A stretch of DNA of 64,000 bases, from contig CBDFIN010000012.1 in NCBI GenBank assembly GCA_965248135.1, positions 868,001-932,000 on the forward strand, in the 5' to 3' direction. The notes below the pieces were generated by a model. That model was given only the letters and a program-made list of their open reading frames with translations, made no database searches and had not been told where the DNA came from. Of this stretch, positions 36,902-44,887 are shown one piece after another. Positions within the stretch are counted from its first letter, which is position 1, and every line of letters starts with the position of its first letter. This DNA comes from SZUA-100 sp965248135. Lineage in GTDB: Bacteria > Pseudomonadota > Alphaproteobacteria > Rhizobiales > Rhizobiaceae. Position numbers and translations under genes: made by a program.

Positions 36902-37054
36902 TATCGCTGGACACCTTCAAAATGATTCAATCAGTACTCTCTTCGCTCACGGCCATTTTGGGCTACGCCCAGGCCTCCGCGGGGGCGGCGCAAAGGCGCC
37001 GGTCGCTGTGCGCTCCTGATGAGCCATGACCATAATAAAGTGATCATGCTATAG
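36902..37054 (+). repeat. Long intergenic repeat family 1, copy A (about 153 bp)
   Basis: The stretch from TATCGCTGGACACCTTC to GTGATCATGCTATA is matched, in reverse orientation, by 48695-48841. Shared blocks include GCTGGACACCTTCAAAATG, CTCTCTTCGCTCACGGC, GCGGTCGCTGTGCGCTCC-like sequence and CTGATGAGCCATGA. The middle is GC-rich and can fold (GGCGCAAAGGCGCC), and one end is the ATCATG palindrome also seen alone at 2695 and 13355. The rest of the 455-bp gap 36720-37174 holds only a TGGCCTG/CAGGCCA stem near 37091-37112 and no gene I can support. Confidence 0.88.
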
Positions 37055-37174
37055 TGATCGTTTCTCGAGCCGGATCGTGTTTGAATTGCTGGCCTGATTT
37101 CTGCAGGCCATGCAGTCTGAGAAGGCCAGGTCTTTGGCAGCGTGTCCCGCATGTAAGCGGTAATTGTGGTTCGA

Positions 37175-37390
37175 TTATTCAATGCTGCCTGTCCACGCGG
37201 CGCATCTCCTTAAAATGTAGTCGTTACGGATTTCCTCGCGTTTCTTTGCGAGCTGCAAAATTTCTCTTTCTAGTCTTTGCTTTTGGCGTACAAGATTATT
37301 TTGTGCGCCTGTCAATAATGCTCTTGCAACCTCACTGGTAGTCGATAATTTTTGTGATGTAGCCGCTCGCCAGTCATTGTTAACTTCCAT
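37175..37390 (-). CDS. Small hypothetical coiled-coil protein
   Basis: This 71-residue frame has an ATG preceded by AGATAGG-like sequence. The protein is highly charged, with a predicted coiled coil in the second half (LVRQKQRLEREILQLAKKREEI), and has no signal peptide or membrane segment. I do not recognise a family. It lies in an AT-rich gap that is poor in long frames, divergent from the secreted protein gene at 37562. It may be real, but there is no supporting homology. Confidence 0.4.
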   Translation of the reverse strand: MEVNNDWRAATSQKLSTTSEVARALLTGAQNNLVRQKQRLEREILQLAKKREEIRNDYILRRCAAWTGSIE

Positions 37391-37561
37391 TAGCCTATCT
37401 TTTTTTGATCAATTTTTTCTTCGAATTCCTGATAACTTCGTTGAATTGATTCACACGCGCCCGGTTGTGATTTTAGTTGTAATTTCGGCATGCTGAATCC
37501 TCGAATTTATGTTAATATCTAAACTGGAGAATATACGCGACTGACGCGCCGGGGATAAGTA

Positions 37562-38494
37562 TTGAGATTTTTTTCCTATATCCGTTCTTATTTGGGGCGA
37601 TTGTTTTTGCCCGCATTATTCATGGCTATGCTCGCAGGCCAGTCGATATTGTTGGCAGCAGAACCGACCGTTAGCGATCAATTTGTCGGCAAGGTCCATG
37701 CATTCAATGAACTGGTGATGGAGGATCATGGCAAGTGGTTATCGCCACAAAGTCCCTGGTTTTCCTATATCAATCGACAGTTCGAGCAGGGATTATTGCC
37801 GGCGCAACAAAAGCAATATTTGTCGCTTCAAACAATGGGTCGATGTGAGGCGCTTTTGCAGCTTGAAAAAGCCGGTTTTTTGCGCCTGCACCCCAAATTG
37901 GCTGGCGTATTTTCTGACAGGTTCGTCAAAAAGATATTCTCGGAAGAATTGGTGCCTTCCCATTCAATTGGCGCCAGACGCTGCCAGGCGATTGCCATGC
38001 TTAATCCTATTATGGAAACCGAAAAAAAGCTGGATCCGGAATTTTATTACCTCTCGATTCCCGGGACAAATTTGGGAAATGAGAAAGAAGGAAATTTGAA
38101 TCCACGTGAAACAGCCCTTTGGAAAGCTTTTTCCACACTTTTTGATCTTGCTGCCTGTTTTGATTATAAACCTGCAATAAATGACATTATTGAATATGAA
38201 AAAATGTATTTGATTTTTGTGAACCCGTTTGAACAATACTACTTTTATACCCGTGCAAAACACTACGGCATAAATGCACCAGATGTTTCCCCTGTGGTGA
38301 AAGAATTACAACGATTGTGGTCGCCCGATGATTATCCACAAGGCCATCCGATGCGCAAAATAATCAAGCGGTACAACATATTGGGCAAGGTAGATACTCT
38401 ACGGCAATTGCTTGTACGCGGCGATCTTAAAGCTGCAAGAATACGTGTATTTAAAGATACATATATAAGTTGCGGAAAAGGTATATTAGATTAA
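37562..38494 (+). CDS. Secreted protein of unknown function
   Basis: This 310-residue protein begins with a signal peptide or anchor (about residues 12-32, PALFMAMLAGQSILLAAEP) and is then soluble and mostly helical, with no family motif I recognise. Recurrent aromatic-rich helices (SPWFSYINRQFEQGL, NPFEQYYFYTRAKHYG) and two Cys (GRCEALLQL and ARRCQAIAML) are noteworthy; a third pair may include AACFD and YISCG near the end. The start is TTG with GGGGAT upstream. Codon use is clearly more AT-rich than in flanking operons, and it lies beside an insertion sequence, which suggests lateral acquisition. It has no operon partner. Confidence 0.65.
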   Translation: MRFFSYIRSYLGRLFLPALFMAMLAGQSILLAAEPTVSDQFVGKVHAFNELVMEDHGKWLSPQSPWFSYINRQFEQGLLPAQQKQYLSLQTMGRCEALLQLEKAGFLRLHPKLAGVFSDRFVKKIFSEELVPSHSIGARRCQAIAMLNPIMETEKKLDPEFYYLSIPGTNLGNEKEGNLNPRETALWKAFSTLFDLAACFDYKPAINDIIEYEKMYLIFVNPFEQYYFYTRAKHYGINAPDVSPVVKELQRLWSPDDYPQGHPMRKIIKRYNILGKVDTLRQLLVRGDLKAARIRVFKDTYISCGKGILD

Positions 38495-38941
38495 ATTTTT
38501 GAATATATGCAACTATTTTTTTATAGCAGTAAAATATGGTTAGTGTTTATTTAGAAATTCAAATCGGTTGAGTTAAAGGTCGTAATTAACGTCAACTCGA
38601 GACAAGACCGGCAGAATTTATCAGGCTGGCGGGGGCGCACGGAATCGAATTGGAACGTGCTACAGGCTCTGTCCAGAATTATCGTTAACCATTGGTTAAC
38701 CATGTTTAGCCTAGATTCCGGTTGGATGAAGTGGATATGTGTATCCTGTTTGCGGCTTCGTTCTTTGTCAAGAGTCAGTATCAATAGTGCCACTGGAACC
38801 AATTGTGTACCGGTGGTTTTGCGGTGCCCGGTCTTTGCAGAAATCGGGTTCTGCAATTGGTGTGCCGATTTGGGGCCGTGATCACTCGATAGGCTGTCCA
38901 ACAGCTTAAACAGTTGATTCTCATGCTTGGAATTGAACAAA
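38495..38941. other. 447-bp intergenic region with TTAACCAT sites and a hairpin
   Basis: I can support no protein gene here. Two TTAACCAT octamers (38685-38692 and 38696-38703) sit inside GTTAACCA-T-TGGTTAAC, a near-palindrome like CtrA-type half-sites. About 130 bases later, TTGCAGAA and TTCTGCAA (38835-38856) form a perfect eight-base-pair stem around ATCGGG. A small RNA or the promoter of the small frame at 38942 are both possible. Confidence 0.4.
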
Positions 38942-39073
38942 ATGGCAAAGCTGCTTTTTGAGTGGTTTGATTGGAAAGACTGGCCGGAAGCAGTATTCAG
39001 ATTAGGAATGCTCGTTGCCGCGATATTGAGTTTTTTAATGCTGCTCGCCGTTATTGCAGATATTTCTTATTGA
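38942..39073 (+). CDS. Possible small single-pass membrane protein
   Basis: This 43-codon frame encodes a polar aromatic N-terminus (MAKLLFEWFDWKDWPEA) followed by one membrane segment (LGMLVAAILSFLMLLAVIA). The composition is that of a genuine membrane micro-protein, but the ribosome site is weak and no homologue is recalled. It converges with the 3' end of the disrupted channel gene, overlapping its stop by seven bases. Confidence 0.3.
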   Translation: MAKLLFEWFDWKDWPEAVFRLGMLVAAILSFLMLLAVIADISY

Positions 39074-39139
39074 TTTCGTCCAAAACTGGATTTCATAAAT
39101 ACGCCCAAGAATAAACCCATATAAAAATAGCCCATCAGC

Positions 39140-39149
39140 ACTTCGGATG
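39140..39149. repeat. Target-site duplication, left copy
   Basis: ACTTCGGATG directly abuts the left inverted repeat of the insertion sequence and is repeated exactly at 40394-40403. A 10-bp duplication fits the 8-10 bp reported for ISAs1-family elements. Confidence 0.85.
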
Positions 39150-40393
39150 CAAGGCTGTTCAACGCTAATTACTTGTATCGGTAATCGAGCACTTTGGTGA
39201 AGTCGAGGGCGTTGCGCCACAGGGCGTCTGCGATGTTTTGTTCGCCGTTGGCACGCAGGATATTAAGGGCGAAACTGCGCGCTCTGGCGAAGATGCCAGG
39301 GTTGGTGCGAATGCGGCTGGCGTCCTCCAGCATCGTAACATCGCGGACATAATGATTTCTGTTCTCGATACTCCAGTGGCTGCGAATGGCTTGCGCCGCT
39401 TTCTTCGCGCTGACGGGTGCGGAGCAGACATAAAAGCAGGTCTCCTCGCGACAGTTCCACATCCCGGTTTTGGCGCTGCGGAGAAATGTCACTCTCGTCA
39501 CACGGATGATACGCACGATGAGCCCGTTCCAGCCGGTTTGTTTAAGCGCCTGAGCGGCATCGAAAACCTCGACAATGCGGGTCTCGACGCGCATGCGCTT
39601 GCCTCTGTCGATGGTTTCATGACGAGCCAGCGGCAGTTCTCTTTCGCCGACAGCCTCGATTATTCGCAGCAGACCGGGCTGATTTTCCTTAAGTTGAACA
39701 ATGAGATGGCTTTTCGCCTCCCGGGCCGCCCGGAAAGTTTTTTTTAACAGTGCATGGCGTCCATCGTAAACAGCCGGCCGGTAAGCGCCAGCGCTTTGAT
39801 CATCGCTTGCGCGGCGGGGATTTCATTGCTCTTCTCGTCCACCTCCAGGTGCCCCAATATCAGCGCGTCATCGACCGCAAAAGCGCTTAGAACATGGGCC
39901 GCCTTGCGGTCGTTAAAGGCATCGAAACTGTGCCGCAGCGTCTTGCCGTCAATCGCGACAACCGGCATCGCTTCCACGTCTTCACCCCGTTCGCTACCGC
40001 ACAATTGCGCAGCATGCTGGCGGAAAACCAGCTCCACCTTGCCACCATCAAGCCCGTGCAGGATGGTTCGCACGGCACTATAAGCCGGCGCGCGCTCCCA
40101 GCCGAAGCCGAATGCCCCATTGAGGTGCTCGCGATGAGCCTCGATGAAGCGATGGACCTTGCGATAGGACGTCGCCCCGGACAAAATCGCCAGGATCGTC
40201 GCCAGCATCACCGGACCAAGCTGCCATTTCTTGCCCTGCGCCCGGCGTGGGTCAGGGATCGTCGATAAAAGTTCCAGGAATTTCAATGTCATGAGTGCAT
40301 CCTCCGAATCAAATACACTCCTATAGATTCAGACAAATACCGCTTTGGGAATCCCCCAGACAACCATCAAGCATTTAGCGTTGAACAGCCCTG
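39150..40393 (-). mobile_element. ISAs1-family insertion sequence, 1244 bp
   Basis: The ends are inverted repeats of 19 bp with one mismatch: CAAGGCTGTTCAACGCTAA at 39150-39168 and the reverse complement of CAGGGCTGTTCAACGCTAA at 40375-40393. A single transposase gene fills the element on the minus strand, ending at the inner edge of the left repeat. Ten-base target duplications flank it. The element lies in an ion-channel gene. Because its transposase is broken (see that entry), it could move only with help from a related element. Confidence 0.92.
39169..40292 (-). pseudogene. ISAs1-family transposase, inactivated
   Basis: The first part (40292-39744) encodes the N-terminal region with TIPDPRRAQGKKW and the DDE-domain starts AIDGKTLRHSF and LFTMDAMHC. 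It then hits TAA at the place where the family has HCQKKT. The remainder is open in another frame through KTFRAAREAKSHLIVQLKEN and HWSIENRNHYVRDVTMLED to the normal C-terminus LDYRYK. The lesion is TGT-TAA followed by eight A in total; restoring CAA and one A would give HCQKKTF in frame. So two changes (a C-to-T stop and loss of an A) are the simplest explanation. A programmed frameshift is unlikely because the stop precedes the A-run slip. Confidence 0.88.
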
Positions 40394-40403
40394 ACTTCGG
40401 ATG
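40394..40403. repeat. Target-site duplication, right copy
   Basis: ACTTCGGATG follows the right inverted repeat at once and matches 39140-39149 exactly. Confidence 0.85.
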
Positions 40404-40890
40404 CCGCAATCATTCTGATATTTTGAAGTGGCTGGAAGTCACCATATCCTAACGTAGTCCATGTAACTATCGAGAAATACATACAGTTTGTTAGATTTTT
40501 TACAATTTCTCCGTTGCTTTCAATCCCATTTAGTGAATAAACTACAGCGTGATTGCTAATCCCCACCATTATTCTCAATAACAATTGTAAAAAAATCGCC
40601 AATCATTCCAAATGTTTTCATTTTTCCATTCTCCTTTCGTTATATTTACTGCGTACCCAACAAATACTGCCCAACCGGATATCGGAACAAAATATTTCAA
40701 AATTAGCATTGAATTCCCATCAAGAGAAAATTTCAAACTGACGATTACGAAAATAGACAAGGAGAATATAATGTATAATAAACCCAATGCCCTTGTCGGA
40801 GTCATATTTATCATACTGTTTTTGATTAGATAAATCATACAATATCAAGCGTAAAATTCCAGACTTGATTTGTCAATTTTCAGGAAATTG

Positions 40891-41634
40891 TCAACGCAAT
40901 TCACGCCCGGCTATTTTATAGACTTGCGCATCTCCTAACATTAAAGCGTGGAACCGGCGACCGCAAAACAGCCCGTCATAAGCTTTATCAAGCACGTTTA
41001 ATCCACCCGTATAGGCACCGAAGGCAGGCAGGATAAGCCGTTCATAGCTTGTGACAAAACAGCGCCGGCGAATTGAGCGGCCATTGATGACCAACCTGGC
41101 CTTCGGATGCAGGTGGCCGGAAATCTCGCCCGGTGCGGCATTCGGGTCCGGCTCATGGACAAAATGTAACGGACCAATGGTAAGCCGGTCAGCGACCATT
41201 CCGGCAAGACCAGCGGGCGGGTCGGGATCGTGATTGCCGGCAATCCATATCCACTCACGCCCGCTTGCCATCATGTCGAGCTGCCGGCGATGCACCAGTG
41301 GCAGTCGCGACGAGGCACCGGCATCGTGAAAACTGTCGCCGAGCGCGATAAGGCGGTCTGGCCGATAGGTGTCGATTGCCTGTTGCAGGCGTTTCAAGGT
41401 GGCACCGGTGTCATAGGGCGGCAACATGCGCCCGCGTCGGGCAAAGGACGAGCCTTTTTCAAGATGCAGATCCGATACGATCAAAGCTTGTTCATCCGGC
41501 CACCACAATAAGCCCGCCGGGTCGGCAACAAGTTCAACACCGGCCACCCGACACCGGCAACAACCGTTGGCTTGATCAAAATCCGGCTGGGCGGCAAGGG
41601 CCATCAAGTAATCCGTATTTGGCGAATCAGTCAT
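40891..41634 (-). CDS. pdeM: Ligase-associated DNA damage response endonuclease PdeM
   Basis: This 247-residue calcineurin-type metallophosphoesterase shows the metal-binding blocks SDLHLEKGSSFARRG, ALGDSFHDAG, AGNHDPDP and SGHLHPKA. These match PdeM, which is typically coded next to an Lhr-like helicase and often an ATP-dependent ligase. The gene overlaps the upstream helicase gene by four bases, so the two are coupled. Here the ligase and the exonuclease of the same system are not in the window. The nuclease function is known for the family only, not proven here. Confidence 0.9.
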   Translation of the reverse strand: MTDSPNTDYLMALAAQPDFDQANGCCRCRVAGVELVADPAGLLWWPDEQALIVSDLHLEKGSSFARRGRMLPPYDTGATLKRLQQAIDTYRPDRLIALGDSFHDAGASSRLPLVHRRQLDMMASGREWIWIAGNHDPDPPAGLAGMVADRLTIGPLHFVHEPDPNAAPGEISGHLHPKARLVINGRSIRRRCFVTSYERLILPAFGAYTGGLNVLDKAYDGLFCGRRFHALMLGDAQVYKIAGRELR

Positions 41635-44150
41635 TTTGACATAGCCGTTGATACCAGATTTTCCGCCGCCTCTGCCAGCAGCATTTCATTGGCCTCACCC
41701 GGCACCGCCTCGCGTCCGATTTCAAGCATCAAGGGCACCGCAAAGGGTGATATTTCGGCCAGCGGCTGGTGGACGATGTGGTTCTTGATACGGGCAAGCA
41801 TATCGCCCAACCGGCGGATATCGAGCAGACCAGTGGCGGCATCGTTGCGGGTTGCCTGCAATAGAATATGATCCGGCTCATGCTCGCGTAACACATCGTA
41901 AATCAGATCGGAGGAAACGGTCATCTGCCGCCCGGTCTTTTCTTTTCCCGGATGACGCTTTTCAATCAGGCCGGATATCAGCGCACAGTTGCGAAAAGTA
42001 CGTTTAAGCATATAGGAATCGGCAAGCCATGCCTCCAGGTCGTCACCCAGCATGTCCTCCTCAAAAAGCTGCGCTAACGACAAGTCGCCACGCTCAACCA
42101 TGTGATTGATGTCGCGCAAACCCCACACGGCAAGCGCATAATCGGTGGCAACAAATCCGGTCGGCCTTGCCCGCGCCCGTTCAAGCCGCCTGGTCAATAA
42201 CATGCCCAATGTCTGGTGCGCCAGGCGGCCTTCGAAAGGATAGGCGACCAGATAAAACCGGTCACCATCGCGAAAGGTTTCCACCAATAGCTGGTCACGC
42301 CGCGGCAGGATCGATTTACGCTTCTGGATATTTAGCCATTCGGCCACTTGTGGTGGCAGTTTTTTTTGCCTTTCAGGCTCGGCAAGAATGCCGCGCACCT
42401 CGTCGGCAAGAAAGGTAGAGAGCGGAAACTTGCCGCCCATATAGGCGGGAATCTTGGCGTCCCGGTTGCCGGCCATTGAAACGATGCACTCGTTCTCGCG
42501 GATACCTTCGAACTGCAGCACCTTGCCGGCGAAAAGAAAAGTATCCCCTTGCACCATCTGCTCAAGAAAATATTCCTCGACCTTGCCGAGCACCCGGCCA
42601 CCGCGTGTTGCCCCACCGCGCCACCTGGTCAGCCTCACGGCAAGGGTTGGCGCTTGGACAATGGTGCCGACATTTAGACGATACTGCTGGGCAAAACGCG
42701 GATGGGTAATGCGCCACAAACCATCCTCGGTCTTTTTGATCTTGGCATAGCGTTCGTAGGTGGAAAGCGCATAGCCGCCGGTGGCAACGAAGCGAAGCAC
42801 CTGATCAAATATATCGCGATCGAGACTGGCATAGGGCAGCGCCTGAATTGTCTCTTGATAGAGCACGTCCTCATCAAAAGGTGCAGCGCACGCCATGCCC
42901 AAAATATGCTGGGCCAGCACATCGAGCGCGCCGTCGATTAATGGTGGCGTGTCCTGGGCACCAAGATAATTGGCGTCAAGTGCCGCTTGACATTCAAGCA
43001 CCTCAAAGCGGTTGGCCGGCACCAGCAGCGCTTTTGAAGGATCGTCCATGCGGTGGTTGGCACGGCCAATGCGCTGGGCAAGCCGGCTTGCACCCTTGGG
43101 CGCGCCCACATGGATCACCAGATCGACTTCGCCCCAGTCGATGCCCAAATCAAGCGTCGATGTGGCAACAATAGCCTTGAGCGAATTATCGGCCATCGCC
43201 GCTTCCACCTTTCGTCGCTGGCCAACATCAAGCGAGCCGTGGTGAAGGGCGATCGGCAAATTATCCTCATTAATGCGCCACAATGCCTGAAACAACAGTT
43301 CGGCCTGGCTTCTTGTGTTGACGAACAGCAAGGAAGTGCGGTGCGCCTTGATCGCCTGATAGATATCGGGAATGGCATAGCGGGCCGAATGGCCAGCCCA
43401 GGGAAGCCGTTCGCCCGACCGGAGAATGGTGATCTGCGGCTTGGCACCTTCTTCGACCATGATGATGTCGGCCTGGTCAGACTTTCGGTTGCCGGTGCTT
43501 TGCGCCACAAGCCAGCGGCTCAGTTCTGCTGGCTGGGCCACCGTTGCCGAAAGGCCAATGGAAACCGCATCGGGGCGAAGATTGCGCAATCTTGCAAGAC
43601 CAAGCGATAAAAGATGCCCGCGCTTGGAAGTAACCAGCGAGTGAAGCTCATCCAGCACAATGAAGGAAAGATCGGAAAAGAACCGCCCGGCATCCTTGTT
43701 GGCCAGCAACAGGGCAAGTTGTTCAGGCGTGGTCAACAGAATATCCGGCGGGATCAGTTTTTGCCTTTGGCGGCGATGCCCGGGCGTGTCGCCGGTTCTG
43801 GTTTCAAGCGCGATGGCCAAGCCCATCTCGTTCACCGGCATTTGCAGATTGCGCTGAATGTCGACCGCCAGCGCCTTTAGCGGTGAGATATATAGGGTGT
43901 GGACGCCTCGGCTGGCCTCGCCCGGTCTACGTGGCCGGCGGGCAGCAAGTGTTGTCAGCGAGGGAAGAAATCCAGCCAGTGTCTTGCCGGCGCCGGTGGG
44001 CGCAATCAACAGGGTGGAGCGGCCCGCGCGAGCGTTCTCCAACAATTCAAGCTGATGTGGGCGCGGATGCCAGCCATGGGTCTCGAACCAATTCAAGAAC
44101 CGCGATGGTAAGATCTGTTTATTGGTATCGGGCGGGGTTTTTGCATCCAT
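41631..44150 (-). CDS. Ligase-associated DNA damage response DEXH-box helicase (Lhr-like)
   Basis: This 839-residue superfamily 2 helicase has Walker A APTGAGKT (50-57), the DEXH box DELH (167-170), ATSTLDLGIDWGEVDLVIHVG (motif V region) and QRIGRANHR (motif VI). The C-terminal Lhr-type winged-helix and accessory region follows (for example GMLLTRRLERARARPTGFV). It is shorter than full-length Lhr and matches the ligase-associated group. It lies upstream of and overlapping pdeM. A 54-base gap separates it from gpmA. Confidence 0.9.
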   Translation of the reverse strand: MDAKTPPDTNKQILPSRFLNWFETHGWHPRPHQLELLENARAGRSTLLIAPTGAGKTLAGFLPSLTTLAARRPRRPGEASRGVHTLYISPLKALAVDIQRNLQMPVNEMGLAIALETRTGDTPGHRRQRQKLIPPDILLTTPEQLALLLANKDAGRFFSDLSFIVLDELHSLVTSKRGHLLSLGLARLRNLRPDAVSIGLSATVAQPAELSRWLVAQSTGNRKSDQADIIMVEEGAKPQITILRSGERLPWAGHSARYAIPDIYQAIKAHRTSLLFVNTRSQAELLFQALWRINEDNLPIALHHGSLDVGQRRKVEAAMADNSLKAIVATSTLDLGIDWGEVDLVIHVGAPKGASRLAQRIGRANHRMDDPSKALLVPANRFEVLECQAALDANYLGAQDTPPLIDGALDVLAQHILGMACAAPFDEDVLYQETIQALPYASLDRDIFDQVLRFVATGGYALSTYERYAKIKKTEDGLWRITHPRFAQQYRLNVGTIVQAPTLAVRLTRWRGGATRGGRVLGKVEEYFLEQMVQGDTFLFAGKVLQFEGIRENECIVSMAGNRDAKIPAYMGGKFPLSTFLADEVRGILAEPERQKKLPPQVAEWLNIQKRKSILPRRDQLLVETFRDGDRFYLVAYPFEGRLAHQTLGMLLTRRLERARARPTGFVATDYALAVWGLRDINHMVERGDLSLAQLFEEDMLGDDLEAWLADSYMLKRTFRNCALISGLIEKRHPGKEKTGRQMTVSSDLIYDVLREHEPDHILLQATRNDAATGLLDIRRLGDMLARIKNHIVHQPLAEISPFAVPLMLEIGREAVPGEANEMLLAEAAENLVSTAMSK

Positions 44151-44204
44151 GACCCGAGATTAGCGGCAACAATGCCTGCCGTCGAGCAAAGGTAAGTCCG
44201 TTTG

Positions 44205-44834
44205 CTAATCCAGCGCGATGATTTCCTTGCTGGCGACCGTCGTATCGGCGTTTAACTTGTAGATCATCGGTACACCGGTACCGAGATTAAGCTTGGTCAC
44301 CTCATCGCGGGAAAGTCCGTCGAGCACCATCACCAACGAGCGCAGCGAATTGCCATGGGCAGAGACCAGCACCGTGTTTCCGCGCATCACCCGTGGCAGG
44401 ATCTCACGCATATAGTAGGGCCAAACCCGGGCGCCGGTATCTTTCAGGCTTTCGCCCTCTTTGCCCGGCGGTGGCGTATCATAGGAGCGCCGCCAGATAT
44501 GAACCTGCTCCTCACCCCATTTCTTGCGTGCATCATCCTTGTTGAGACCGGCAAGATCGCCATAATTGCGTTCGTTCAGCGCCTCATCGCGAGTGGTTTC
44601 TAGCCCAATCTGTTCGAGCTCCTTCAACATTAATTGAAGCGTGTGTTCGGCCCGAATAAGAACGCTGGTCATGGCGATGTCGAATTTCATCCCACGCGCT
44701 GCCAGAAGTTTGCCCGCCTGAACGGCCTCGGCGACGCCCTTTTCTGTCAAATCAGGGTCACGCCAGCCGGTAAACAGATTTTTCAGGTTCCACTCGCTTT
44801 GTCCGTGACGGACAAGCACCATGGTGCGTTGCAT
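44205..44834 (-). CDS. gpmA: 2,3-bisphosphoglycerate-dependent phosphoglycerate mutase
   Basis: This 209-residue glycolytic/gluconeogenic enzyme interconverts 3- and 2-phosphoglycerate. The phospho-accepting His10 is in LVRHGQSEWN, followed by FTGWRDPDLTEKG, the NERNYGDLAGLNK block and the second catalytic His in SAHGNSLRSL. The short length is that of the alphaproteobacterial type. It is 53 bp downstream of dapB on the same strand, a pairing often found in Rhizobiales. Confidence 0.94.
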   Translation of the reverse strand: MQRTMVLVRHGQSEWNLKNLFTGWRDPDLTEKGVAEAVQAGKLLAARGMKFDIAMTSVLIRAEHTLQLMLKELEQIGLETTRDEALNERNYGDLAGLNKDDARKKWGEEQVHIWRRSYDTPPPGKEGESLKDTGARVWPYYMREILPRVMRGNTVLVSAHGNSLRSLVMVLDGLSRDEVTKLNLGTGVPMIYKLNADTTVASKEIIALD

Positions 44835-44887
44835 GGGTCAATTCCCTTCAGGTTGAATTCAGGCTACCGATAAACCGGATTGCGGCC

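Larger units (their letters stand above)
39067..40838 (-). pseudogene. Ion-channel (potassium-channel pore) gene split by an IS and frameshifted
   Basis: Read on the minus strand and skipping the IS, the two flanks rejoin across one copy of the 10-bp target duplication. The upstream part (40838 to 40404) has two membrane segments (LGLLYIIFSLSIFVIVSL and YFVPISGWAVFVGYAV), a third hydrophobic segment, and the pore helix and filter FSIVTWTTLGYGDF. The downstream part (39149 to 39067) continues in frame as SEVLMGYFYMGLFLGVF, the post-pore membrane helix, then stops. So the parent was a small potassium-channel-like protein of the two-helix pore family. In addition the upstream part changes frame at a run of seven A (40589-40595), a second lesion or a sequencing error. 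The gene is inactive as read. Confidence 0.8.

Noticed and set aside
38551..38940. 129-codon minus-strand frame in the 38.5-38.9 kb gap
   Set aside because: The protein has no family pattern, signal or membrane segment, and spans the palindromic TTAACCAT site and hairpin; it looks like chance in AT-rich DNA.
39720..39760. Programmed frameshift in the transposase
   Set aside because: The zero-frame stop TAA precedes the A-run that would serve as slippery site, and the ISAs1 family normally has one uninterrupted gene.
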